Shown: positions 1 to 6,168 of the stretch, one piece after another
Numbering within the stretch: position 1 is the first letter of the stretch
Layout of the letters: each line of letters opens with the position of its first letter
DNA from: Candidatus Ethanoperedens thermophilum
Lineage (GTDB): Archaea; Halobacteriota; Methanosarcinia; Methanosarcinales; EX4572-44
Direction of reading: 5' to 3'
NCBI GenBank assembly: GCA_012910725.1
Contig: WNEG01000069.1
Location: 9,608 to 18,951 of the forward strand
DNA: 9,344 nucleotides
Translations under genes and position numbers: made by a program
The notes under the pieces: generated by a model
Told to the model about the DNA's origin: nothing
What the model saw: the letters and a program-made list of their open reading frames with translations, nothing else
The model's database searches: none

Positions 1-13
1 AACTTTTGGAACT

Positions 14-34
14 CTTGATTGCGAAGCAATCAAG
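14..34. repeat. Hairpin repeat module, single copy at window edge
   Basis: A perfect inverted repeat: left arm CTTGATTGC (14-22), loop GAA (23-25), right arm GCAATCAAG (26-34). It is the same module type as the array at 4737-5040; the closest match there is the hairpin at 4998-5018, whose right arm is identical. It lies about 35 bases beyond the 3' end of the minus-strand Cas4-like gene. On that strand it is not followed by a T-run, so it does not look like a bacterial-type terminator. The window starts too close to tell whether it is one member of a second array. Confidence 0.8.
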
Positions 35-68
35 TGTGTAAACAAATGCGTTTATACTTTCCTATACG

Positions 69-845
69 TTAAAAAAACTTTGATGAAAGTGTGCATGGGG
101 TCATGCAACACACCTCTTTATTCTCACATCGTTCACAGGGTGCACCTGACGGTTTTTCAGGTATTACCTGTTTGTGGTATATCTTTTGTATCTTATGCAG
201 TATGTTCAATGCCATCCTTCGCTCCCTGGTATGTATTTTTATTTCACGCAGCCTGCCATATCCCAAATATTCAACAAAACCTCGATTTACAATGGTATCA
301 TAAGTATCTTCTATTAATAGGGAATAACCTGCAAGACGCAACCGTTCAGACCACCACACTCCATTTTCAGGCGGCTTTCCAGTTCTAATAAGACTTGGTG
401 CAAGCTCGCCATCTATCTTTATAATCTTGTCTGGTGTGCCTGTGAGACCGTGTTTTGCTGAACGCAGAATAGGTTCTGTTGCATACGGTGTAATGCTTAG
501 CAGCAGCTTTTTCTTATCTCCCCTGATGTGATCAGATAGCCCCTGTGTAATTGTTTTTATATCGAGTTTATCCAGGCATGCAGTAAGTTCCTGTGAGGTG
601 ATCTTTTCAAGAATCTGTGGATAAATATGCGGCAGCTCCTGTGAAATATCACAAAAGGCTTGCCTGATGTCTTCCTCTGACAACTCGTCTGTTATTATAT
701 CTGGAAGTAGATGTGAAAGTTCTTTTAATAATAACGACTTCAAACCTGGTCTTACTTCTGCTTCCTGTGTTTGCTCAAAATATATCTTACGAGGGCAAAT
801 ATAGTAGCTTACAAGTTGTGAAACGCGAACATGGAACTGATCCAA
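69..845 (-). CDS. Solo Cas4-like / RecB-family Fe-S protein (DUF83-type)
   Basis: A 258-residue protein resembling Cas4-type PD-(D/E)XK exonucleases, which hold a 4Fe-4S cluster on four cysteines and trim DNA ends. Visible: Cys17 in CPRK near the N-terminus and a C-terminal cluster Cys237-x2-Cys240-x5-Cys246 (further Cys at 247 and 251), the usual Cas4 cysteine layout. The core has GTPD with Asp139, then a strand ending in RTGKPP where Cas4 normally has E-x-K; here these positions read Leu152-Ile-Arg154. The later Q-x3-Y helix motif reads Arg170-L-A-G-Tyr174. Three of the usual nuclease residues therefore look substituted, and activity is doubtful. The TTG start is supported by GGTGA (minus strand, 852-856) six bases upstream, with an in-frame stop just before it. 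No cas1, cas2 or CRISPR array is in the window. It lies 34 bases after the V4R-like gene and is probably co-transcribed. The family is likely; the function is unknown. Confidence 0.7.
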   Translation of the reverse strand: MDQFHVRVSQLVSYYICPRKIYFEQTQEAEVRPGLKSLLLKELSHLLPDIITDELSEEDIRQAFCDISQELPHIYPQILEKITSQELTACLDKLDIKTITQGLSDHIRGDKKKLLLSITPYATEPILRSAKHGLTGTPDKIIKIDGELAPSLIRTGKPPENGVWWSERLRLAGYSLLIEDTYDTIVNRGFVEYLGYGRLREIKIHTRERRMALNILHKIQKIYHKQVIPEKPSGAPCERCENKEVCCMTPCTLSSKFF

Positions 846-879
846 ACGAATTCACCGTTAAAACTTTTGCCGTGTTCTG

Positions 880-1377
880 TTATTCAGTTTTTTTAGAGAA
901 TGTTATTCTCCCGTAACATGTTGGAAAAGGATCTTTTTCTGATCTGGATATTTCCTCTTTCACGTCAAGCCCGGTGAGTTTACTAAGAACACCTTCGATA
1001 TACCCTTTTGTGACTTTGCATAACATTGGCCGCTTTGTAAATTCAATTCCTACTACTCTCTGGAGCACACAGTTTACAATCTGGATATTTGTAACTGTTT
1101 CGCCCTCTTTTCCGACAAATCCTCCGAGGATGCCAATGGTGTAGTAGTCGCCCCTGATGCTGTGCTTTTTCAGTATTTCCAAAGCCTGCACGGGGTCGTA
1201 CCCGGTTCCTTTTTTGGATGCAAATGCCTCGCCAAGTTTTCTACCTGTGTTGTAGAATATTTTCTCAGCAGTCTCCACTCCAAATTCATTGAGTATTTCA
1301 TCAGCAAGTCCTCTAAGGATGTATGCTTCTCCCGCCCTTGAATATCTAACTTCATAATCGCTGATTTCATCATTCAT
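880..1377 (-). CDS. V4R (4-vinyl reductase/hydrocarbon-binding-like) domain protein
   Basis: A 165-residue soluble protein without signal peptide or membrane segment. The C-terminal half resembles V4R domains, small-molecule sensor or binding modules: a Cys-containing strand (Cys120 in MLCKVTKGYIEG), a helix, then an acidic stretch and Cys154 in DPFPTCYG, the place where V4R domains carry their second conserved Cys. Cys103 is a further candidate ligand residue. The N-terminal half (residues about 10-60) is helical, with a glycine-rich GILGGFVG segment at 82-89. It follows atwA directly: its Shine-Dalgarno AGGAGGTGA (minus strand, 1384-1392) is formed by the last codons and stop of atwA, six bases before the ATG. 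The two genes are thus almost certainly co-translated. The ligand is unknown; a link to MCR activation or to sensing a cofactor or hydrocarbon is inferred from context only. Confidence 0.65.
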   Translation of the reverse strand: MNDEISDYEVRYSRAGEAYILRGLADEILNEFGVETAEKIFYNTGRKLGEAFASKKGTGYDPVQALEILKKHSIRGDYYTIGILGGFVGKEGETVTNIQIVNCVLQRVVGIEFTKRPMLCKVTKGYIEGVLSKLTGLDVKEEISRSEKDPFPTCYGRITFSKKTE

Positions 1378-1383
1378 TTTTTT

Positions 1384-2985
1384 TCACCTCCTGATTCCTT
1401 CTTTTTCATATAGTGCCTCAATCGCCTCTTCTGGTGTGCCAATCTTCTCTATTTTTCCCAATGACATGAATGCTACGCGGTCACACACCGTTTTTACAAA
1501 GTCGATGTCATGAGAAACTACGATGATTGTTGTATCAAGCTCTGTTCTCACTCGTTTTACTGTGTTTGCTACTGTGGCTTGTGTGATGGGATCCATCGTG
1601 CCGGTGGGCTCGTCGAGGATCAGGATTCGCGGCTCCTGTATCAGTGCGAGAGCAAAGATTGCGCGCTGCCGTTCTCCTTCGCTGAGGTCTGCAGGCATTC
1701 GATCAAGCACCCCATCGATTTCATCAGGTTCAAATCCAACAGCTTCCATCGTTTGTTCTGCTGAGAATTCTGCAAGCTCATCTGGAAGGTCGGGAACTGC
1801 TCCTGTCAGGTTTTCACGTACTGTCTTGAAGCTGAATAAACCATATTCCTGGTGAAGAACTGCCATGTGTTCTTTGGCACGACCACGTCCTGGGCTTGAC
1901 ATACCCATGTCTACCCAATTCTCTCCAACACGCATCTGGCAGGAGCCTTTGTAACCAGAATATTCCGGGGCAAGTCCTGCAAGTATTTTACTAAGTGTTG
2001 TTTTTCCTGCGCCGCTCATGCCGACGATGCCAAAGATTTCGTTTTCGTGTACTGTAAAGCTAACGCCATCAATGGCTTTTACAATTCCGCGGGTAAGCGA
2101 GTAGTAGTATTTCTTAATGTCTCTTGCCTCTATTATTGGAGATCCAATATGTTCCACTTCTCTTTCCTTTACTTCTTCACCTGTTTCAAGGTAGTTTTTG
2201 ATAACGTCCCCTGGACTCCCTTCTGCAACAATCTTTCCTTTATCAAGTAGTATCGCCCTTGTTGTGAGTCTTTTTACTGTTTCATACCAGTGTGAGGTGA
2301 GTATCATTGTCCTGTGACCATCTTTAACATTGGCCTGGATGACAGATTCTACCTGCATTGCTGTTTTCGGATCAAGAGTTCCTGTCGGCTCGTCTGCAAG
2401 GAGTAATACTGGTTCCATTGCAAGTTGTCGTGCTAATACTACACGCTGCTTTTCTCCACCACTCAGGTCGTTTGCTATGTACAGTGTACGGTGAACCATG
2501 TTCAGTGCAGTCAACAGCTCAACTGATTTGTTGACGGCCTCCTCTGATGTGTAATTACGTTCAAGCAGTGGTTTCATTATGTTTTCAAGTACAGTGTCGC
2601 TGCCATACAAATTGAATGTGCGTTGAAGCATTATTGCTATTCGCTGCTTAATCAAGTTCACATAATGTTTGTTTTTATCTGACCAGAAGTCAATGTCTTT
2701 TTTTATGAACGTACCCCCGCAGGTACAGGTTTGTCCTGCTTTGCCGGGTGGTTCGATTTTTTCACAGGATGGGCACATTGCTATATGATAAATTATTTTT
2801 CCTTTGGTTGGTTTGTAGGTCTCATCCCCGCGAATCATGTAAAGCAGCGCGCTTTTTCCAGAACCACTCTTTCCAAGAATTCCAAGCAGTTCACCTTCAC
2901 CTACACTAAGATTGATGTTAGTTAACAACTCGCTGCCTCTGATATTGAGGGACACGTCTATTAAATCAATTAATTTTTCTGCCAT
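1384..2985 (-). CDS. atwA: Methyl-coenzyme M reductase activation component A2 (ABC-type ATPase)
   Basis: A 533-residue cytoplasmic twin ABC ATPase that works in ATP-dependent reductive activation of the Ni(I) cofactor F430 in MCR. First ABC domain: Walker A GKSGSGKS (38-45), an inserted zinc-ribbon-like segment with Cys71-x2-Cys74 and Cys87-x-Cys89, signature LSGGEKQR (174-181), Walker B LLLADEP (194-200), H-loop His232. Second domain: Walker A GMSGAGKT (322-329), signature LSEGERQR (434-441), Walker B ILILDEP (454-460), His492. There are no membrane segments, so it is not a transporter. The Cys insertion in the first domain separates A2 from ordinary ABC transport ATPases. The reading frame extends upstream to a TTG at 3000, but I chose ATG at 2985 because GGGGA (minus strand, 2995-2999) is well spaced for it. 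It is the first gene of the minus-strand unit and overlaps the V4R gene's ribosome binding site. All catalytic motifs are intact. Confidence 0.9.
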   Translation of the reverse strand: MAEKLIDLIDVSLNIRGSELLTNINLSVGEGELLGILGKSGSGKSALLYMIRGDETYKPTKGKIIYHIAMCPSCEKIEPPGKAGQTCTCGGTFIKKDIDFWSDKNKHYVNLIKQRIAIMLQRTFNLYGSDTVLENIMKPLLERNYTSEEAVNKSVELLTALNMVHRTLYIANDLSGGEKQRVVLARQLAMEPVLLLADEPTGTLDPKTAMQVESVIQANVKDGHRTMILTSHWYETVKRLTTRAILLDKGKIVAEGSPGDVIKNYLETGEEVKEREVEHIGSPIIEARDIKKYYYSLTRGIVKAIDGVSFTVHENEIFGIVGMSGAGKTTLSKILAGLAPEYSGYKGSCQMRVGENWVDMGMSSPGRGRAKEHMAVLHQEYGLFSFKTVRENLTGAVPDLPDELAEFSAEQTMEAVGFEPDEIDGVLDRMPADLSEGERQRAIFALALIQEPRILILDEPTGTMDPITQATVANTVKRVRTELDTTIIVVSHDIDFVKTVCDRVAFMSLGKIEKIGTPEEAIEALYEKEGIRR

Positions 2986-3033
2986 ATTATTTTTCCCCAA
3001 TTTTTAGTAATATATTATCCTATAACATTGTGA

Positions 3034-3041
3034 TATTTATA
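3034..3041 (-). promoter_or_regulatory. Probable TATA box for the atwA unit
   Basis: On the minus strand this reads TATAAATA, preceded by an A-rich stretch that could serve as BRE. A start about 25 bases downstream would fall near 3012, giving a leader of roughly 27 bases that includes the GGGGA ribosome binding site of atwA. The call rests on sequence match and spacing only. Confidence 0.5.
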
Positions 3042-3150
3042 GTTTTAGTTTTGATCGGCACAATCTAATTTTTTAGTGATAGAATCACGAATGTTTTTCC
3101 ATATCAAGAGCAGAGTTTATCAGACAAAACCTTAATAGACTAAGAGCCTC

Positions 3151-3164
3151 GAAAAGTTTATATA
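3151..3164 (+). promoter_or_regulatory. BRE/TATA promoter of the spt5-rpl11-thpR unit
   Basis: GAAAAG (3151-3156, BRE-like) is followed by TTTATATA (3157-3164), a strong archaeal TATA box. A start about 25 bases from its centre is expected near 3186, just before the mini-ORF ATG at 3189 and 46 bases before the spt5 ATG. Confidence 0.65.
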
Positions 3165-3188
3165 TTGATTAGTCCTCTACCAACAAAC

Positions 3189-3215
3189 ATGGCTTTCATT
3201 GAAAAGAAGCTTTGA
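3189..3215 (+). other. Possible 8-codon upstream ORF in the spt5 leader
   Basis: ATG at 3189 opens a short frame encoding MAFIEKKL and stops at TGA (3213-3215), 16 bases before the spt5 ATG and just before its ribosome binding site. The TATA box at 3157-3164 predicts transcription starting within a few bases of this ATG, so the peptide could be translated as a leaderless ORF. It may be chance; no known leader peptide or SecE sequence is recognised in it. Confidence 0.3.
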
Positions 3216-3231
3216 GTGGAGGAGTTTTAAT

Positions 3232-3708
3232 ATGGACGAACCTGCAAAACCAGAGAATGCAGCTGTATACATAGTCAAAACTACTGTTAACCAGGAACGA
3301 TCTGTAGCAGGGCTATTAGCCCAGGTAGCAAAAAAAGATCGATTTGATATCCGGGCTATTCTTGTTCCAGATGAATTGAAGGGTTATGTATTAGTAGAAG
3401 CAGCTGTGCCGGAGGAAGTCGATCAAGCAGTTCAAAGAGTGCCACACGCCCGTGTGATGATAAAAGGGGAATCCAGTTTTGCAGAAGTCGAACATTTTCT
3501 CTCACCTAAACCGACAGTGACTGGCATTACAGAAGGCTCTATTATCGAACTTATTACAGGTCCTTTTAAAGGTGAAAAGGCACGCGTCAAACATGTAGAT
3601 GAAGTGCATGATGAGGTAACGATGGAACTTTTTGAATCAGTCGTCCCGATACCAATAACAGTACGAGGAGATAATGTTCGAATTCTGAAAAGAGAAGAAA
3701 CAGAATAA
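3232..3708 (+). CDS. spt5: Transcription elongation factor Spt5 (NusG family)
   Basis: A 158-residue archaeal Spt5, which binds the RNA polymerase clamp (with Spt4), increases processivity and can link transcription to ribosomes. The NGN domain covers residues about 11-90 (strands VYIVKTTVNQE and IRAILVPDELKGYVLVEA). The KOW domain covers about 98-155, with EGSIIELITGPFKGEKARV and the closing PITVRGDNVRIL. Length is typical for Archaea. ATG at 3232 is chosen because GGAGG (3218-3222) lies nine bases upstream; a TTG at 3199 in the same frame would put the ribosome binding site inside the gene. It is the first full gene of the plus-strand unit, followed 14 bases later by rpl11, a common archaeal order. 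The secE gene that usually precedes it is absent here. Confidence 0.92.
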   Translation: MDEPAKPENAAVYIVKTTVNQERSVAGLLAQVAKKDRFDIRAILVPDELKGYVLVEAAVPEEVDQAVQRVPHARVMIKGESSFAEVEHFLSPKPTVTGITEGSIIELITGPFKGEKARVKHVDEVHDEVTMELFESVVPIPITVRGDNVRILKREETE

Positions 3709-3722
3709 AAAGGTGATAAAAT

Positions 3723-4199
3723 ATGACAAGCATTGTGGAAGTACTTGTTTCTGGAGGGCATGCAACCCCTGGGCCGCCATTAGGTCCTGCACTTGGCCCT
3801 TTAGGAATAAACATAAAAGCAGTAGTTGATGAAATAAATAACATAACCAATACCTATAACGGGATACAGGTCCCGGTCAAAATAATCGTTGATGACAATA
3901 AAAAATTCACTATCGAAGTCGGAACGCCGCCAACGTCGGCACTGGTACTTACAGAACTTAAACTTGAAAAAGGATCAGGCAAAGCAGGAAGCGAAACTGT
4001 TGGCAACATAAACATGGAACAGCTTATTAAGATTGCAGGAGCAAAACACGAAAACATGCTCTCATACACACTCAAAAACAGGGTGAAAGAGGTAATCGGA
4101 AGCTGCACAACAATCGGTATAACTGTTGAGAACATGACAACAAAGGATGCATCAAAAGCCGTTGATGAGGGCAAGTTCGACAACATCTTAGAAAAATAG
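3723..4199 (+). CDS. rpl11: 50S ribosomal protein L11 (uL11)
   Basis: A 158-residue L11 that binds the 23S rRNA GTPase-associated region and supports factor-dependent GTP hydrolysis. The N-terminal domain has the hallmark proline/glycine-rich stretch TPGPPLGPALGPLGINI (residues about 15-31). The C-terminal RNA-binding domain follows (about 65-150, including GSGKAGSETVGNI and the closing SCTTIGITVENMTTKDASKAV). It has AGGTGA (3711-3716) six bases before ATG. Its stop codon at 4197-4199 touches the thpR start at 4200, so the two are probably translationally coupled. L1, L10 and L12 genes, often downstream in Archaea, are not here. Confidence 0.95.
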   Translation: MTSIVEVLVSGGHATPGPPLGPALGPLGINIKAVVDEINNITNTYNGIQVPVKIIVDDNKKFTIEVGTPPTSALVLTELKLEKGSGKAGSETVGNINMEQLIKIAGAKHENMLSYTLKNRVKEVIGSCTTIGITVENMTTKDASKAVDEGKFDNILEK

Positions 4200-4736
4200 A
4201 TGAGAGCTTTTATTGCTGTTGATTTTCCTGCCTCGTTTGTGGAACCTATTGAAGATGTTGAATCAAACTTCGATCTTTCTGGAATAAAACTTGTTAAACC
4301 GGAGCTTGTTCACATAACGATGAAATTTTTAGGTGAGGTCGACGAGTCAAAGGTGTCCAGGATATGCGCGGCACTATCGCAGGTGTCGTGCCAGCCTTTT
4401 GAGGCAGAGCTTGGGGGTGTTGGGGTTTTTCCAAAACCAGATCGCATAAGAGTGATATGGCTTGGAGCAAAGGGAAATTTCGATGCACTGCAAAGGGAAG
4501 TGGACGAGGTTTTATCTGGTTTTGGTTTCGCACCAAGTAATGATTTTACAGCCCATGCCACCATTGCACGAGCAAAAAGGATGGATCGCAAAAAAAGAGA
4601 GCAGTTGAAAGAAAAAGTATCCAGCCTTGCAGATATTACGCTCGGCAGTTTTACAGTTGATTCATTGAAGGTTAAAAAAAGCACACTCACGGCAAAAGGG
4701 CCAATCTATGAAACCATGTGTGAGATTTTACTATAA
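4200..4736 (+). CDS. thpR: RNA 2',3'-cyclic phosphodiesterase / 2'-5' RNA ligase (LigT/ThpR)
   Basis: A 178-residue 2H phosphoesterase family protein. ThpR enzymes hydrolyse 2',3'-cyclic phosphate RNA ends to 2'-phosphate and can reversibly join 2'-5' ends in vitro. Both H-x-T catalytic motifs are present: His38-Ile-Thr40 in HITMKFLGEV and His119-Ala-Thr121 in HATIARAKR. The length is normal for the family. ATG directly follows the rpl11 stop with no gap and no clear ribosome binding site of its own, so translation by coupling is likely. The family is often found next to the CCA-adding enzyme gene in archaeal genomes (from memory). Here that partner lies 2.4 kb downstream, behind the hairpin array and the HEPN cassette. 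The first hairpin starts at the base after the stop codon. Confidence 0.92.
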   Translation: MRAFIAVDFPASFVEPIEDVESNFDLSGIKLVKPELVHITMKFLGEVDESKVSRICAALSQVSCQPFEAELGGVGVFPKPDRIRVIWLGAKGNFDALQREVDEVLSGFGFAPSNDFTAHATIARAKRMDRKKREQLKEKVSSLADITLGSFTVDSLKVKKSTLTAKGPIYETMCEILL

Positions 4737-5040
4737 CTGCACAACTTCGTTGTGCAGAACCACACATTCCGTGTGCAGAAAAATAACTCTTGATTACGCA
4801 AGCACTGCACAACTTCGTTGTGCAGAACCACACACTCCGTGTGCGGAACTGCATACTGCGTATGCAGAAAAATAACTCTTGATTACGTTAGCAATCAAGT
4901 GCGGAAACAACTCTCAATTCTCGATTGCAAAGCAATCGAGTGCAGAAAAATAACTCTTGATTACGTTAGCAATCAAGTGCGGAAACAACTCTCAATTCTC
5001 GATTGCAAAGCAATCAAGTGCAGAAAAATAACTCTTGATT
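4737..5040. repeat. Array of hairpin modules between thpR and the HEPN cassette
   Basis: This gene-free stretch is filled with consecutive inverted repeats. Hairpins at 4737-4757 and 4805-4825 share arms CTGCACAAC / GTTGTGCAG with loop TTC. 4763-4775 and 4831-4843 have CACAT or CACAC / GTGTG with loop TCC. 4849-4867 has CTGCATAC / GTATGCAG with loop TGC. 4878-4899 and 4956-4977 have CTTGATT / AATCAAG around ACGTTAGC. 4920-4940 has CTCGATTGC / GCAATCGAG with loop AAA, and 4998-5018 is the same with one broken pair. 4789-4802 is a shortened copy, and only the left arm survives at 5034-5040. Most modules end in TGCAGAA or TGCGGAA, and several are followed by an AAATAA spacer. The second half is a tandem repeat with a 78-base period (4878, 4956, 5034). 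Stems differ yet stay paired, which suggests the fold is what is kept. Origin and role are unknown. Confidence 0.85.
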
Positions 5041-5106
5041 ATGGCAAAGGTTGTGGATGTATTCGGAAATGATACGAATAAGGTGTTAAGGGTGAAGGTT
5101 GGATGA
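5041..5106 (+). other. Possible 21-codon ORF or gene remnant before the ConA-HEPN gene
   Basis: ATG at 5041, the first base after the hairpin array, opens a frame encoding MAKVVDVFGNDTNKVLRVKV plus Gly. It ends in a TGA that overlaps the next gene's ATG in an ATGA (5103-5106). There is no ribosome binding site before it. It could be a tiny coupled leader ORF, a leaderless start, or the remnant of a gene cut by the junction. Alternatively, it may be the true N-terminus of the next protein displaced by a frameshift. I cannot decide between these. Confidence 0.25.
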
Positions 5107-6167
5107 GAGGTTACAACCCATTGAATATACCTTTTGAGAAAGTTGACGAAAAAGAAGGAACTTTAGAATTTAGAATTACTAAAGGCAACTTGATGAATAC
5201 CTCTTTAGAGAATGTTTTATTCTTTGATATTCAAGTGAGGGACTCAAGGTTTGCACTTCATCGCGATAAAAACGTCGATCTCGTTTTTACTCACTGGAAT
5301 ACAAAAATGGGAATACGAGTGGCAAAGATAAACATTAGAGAATTTAGTGCCGATGGGGGATTGTTCATTGCTTTAACTTGGTCGGGGAAAGAAAGTTATC
5401 TCTATGCTGGTGAAGAAGGTGGCTTAAATTTAAAGTCCAGTAAAGCAGAACAAAAAGGCGGAGAGATAAGGATGGGCAAAAATGGTGCACTATATCAGAT
5501 AGGAGAAGAGGGTATAGAAGTAGGGTGGTATCGTGTAAGAGAGGCTGGTCGCGATGTTCTTGAACCATCTGCAAAGGAAATATGGGACTTCACTGTTACC
5601 AAGGTTAATATTTTAATCGAAGGGTGTAAGTTGAAAGATTTCCTTTTTGAGTCCACGCTCGTTCAGCAATGTTCGACAATGTTAGTGACCGGGTTTGAGG
5701 TTTACACCAGAACCAGATTTGTGGAAATGGAAAAAGAAGGAAAAAAGCCAAATATTGAAGGTCTAATGAAAGAATTTGCCAGAAAGAAATTTGTAAAAGA
5801 TGAAATAGAAAATTATGCAAAATCAATGGGGAAGAGCCTTTTAGAGAGCATGCTTGAGGTAAGGAAAGGAAAGGGAGTAATAAATTTTCAAAATTGGAAA
5901 GATTGCAAAGCGGCATATAATAAAGCTTATGGAATAAAATTTGGCGAAATTCCTAATTTAACGGGTGGGATTTTAGAGAACATTCAAAACTATATTGCTT
6001 TGAGACATAAAATTATTTATTCAAAATATGATATGACAGTGCTAAACTTCGATAAAGTCCCACCAGAGGAGCCGATTTTTGCCAATAAAGAATTTATTGA
6101 ACAGGTAAGAGATGATTTTATCGAATTTATGGAGAAACTACACAGAGAAACGGAGGCAGTAGGTTAA
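5103..6167 (+). CDS. Two-domain protein: lectin-like (ConA/LamG-like) N-terminus, HEPN-like C-terminus
   Basis: A 354-residue soluble protein. Residues about 15-115 look like a beta-sandwich of the ConA/LamG type: alternating strands, then GLFIALTWSGKESYLYAGEEGG (86-107 region), which matches the usual pattern of a strand, W-S, and a strand ending in L-Y-x-G. From about 165 the protein is helical. LVQQCSTMLVTGFEVYTRTRF (186-206 region) resembles the first helix pair of RiboL-PSP/MAE_28990-type HEPN domains, and Arg301-H-K-I-I-Tyr306 lies where these have the R-x4-6-H ribonuclease motif, with Tyr in place of His. HEPN proteins are often RNases in toxin-antitoxin and defence systems. ATG at 5103 has GGTGA (5091-5095) at good spacing. 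The next gene starts after a 1-base gap, so an operon is clear. The fold assignments are by eye and the target is unknown. Confidence 0.55.
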   Translation: MRGYNPLNIPFEKVDEKEGTLEFRITKGNLMNTSLENVLFFDIQVRDSRFALHRDKNVDLVFTHWNTKMGIRVAKINIREFSADGGLFIALTWSGKESYLYAGEEGGLNLKSSKAEQKGGEIRMGKNGALYQIGEEGIEVGWYRVREAGRDVLEPSAKEIWDFTVTKVNILIEGCKLKDFLFESTLVQQCSTMLVTGFEVYTRTRFVEMEKEGKKPNIEGLMKEFARKKFVKDEIENYAKSMGKSLLESMLEVRKGKGVINFQNWKDCKAAYNKAYGIKFGEIPNLTGGILENIQNYIALRHKIIYSKYDMTVLNFDKVPPEEPIFANKEFIEQVRDDFIEFMEKLHRETEAVG

Positions 6168-6168
6168 A

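Noticed and set aside
713..916. Plus-strand 67-residue ORF with a hydrophobic, signal-like N-terminus
   Set aside because: It overlaps the well-supported Cas4-like gene and the end of the V4R-like gene on the other strand; its hydrophobic start is a reflection of their codons.
2986..3000. TTG start for atwA giving a five-residue extension
   Set aside because: The GGGGA ribosome binding site lies within this extension and is well spaced for the ATG at 2985.
3199..3231. Upstream TTG start for spt5
   Set aside because: It would add 11 residues not typical of Spt5 and place the strong GGAGG inside the gene. ATG at 3232 fits the site and the family.
4878..4977. Integron attC sites, suggested by GTTAGC in two hairpins and the adjacent cassette
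   Set aside because: GTTAGCA does not fit the R' core consensus GTTRRRY, there is no matching RYYYAAC partner, and the hairpins are far shorter than attC sites. There is no integrase in the window.
4737..5040. CRISPR array
   Set aside because: Units are short hairpins of different sequence with no constant repeat of 25-40 bases and no unique spacers. The nearby Cas4-like gene is 4 kb away and is not accompanied by other cas genes.
4737..5040. Series of intrinsic terminators after thpR
   Set aside because: The hairpins are not followed by T-runs (tails are TGCAGAA and AAATAA), and archaeal termination relies on U-tracts rather than hairpins.
4818..5072. 84-residue ORF with repeated CRKITLDYVSNQVRKQ units
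   Set aside because: It is the translation of the tandem hairpin array. The repeat period (78 bases) happens to be a multiple of three, which keeps the frame open. It has no ribosome binding site and the start is inside a stem.
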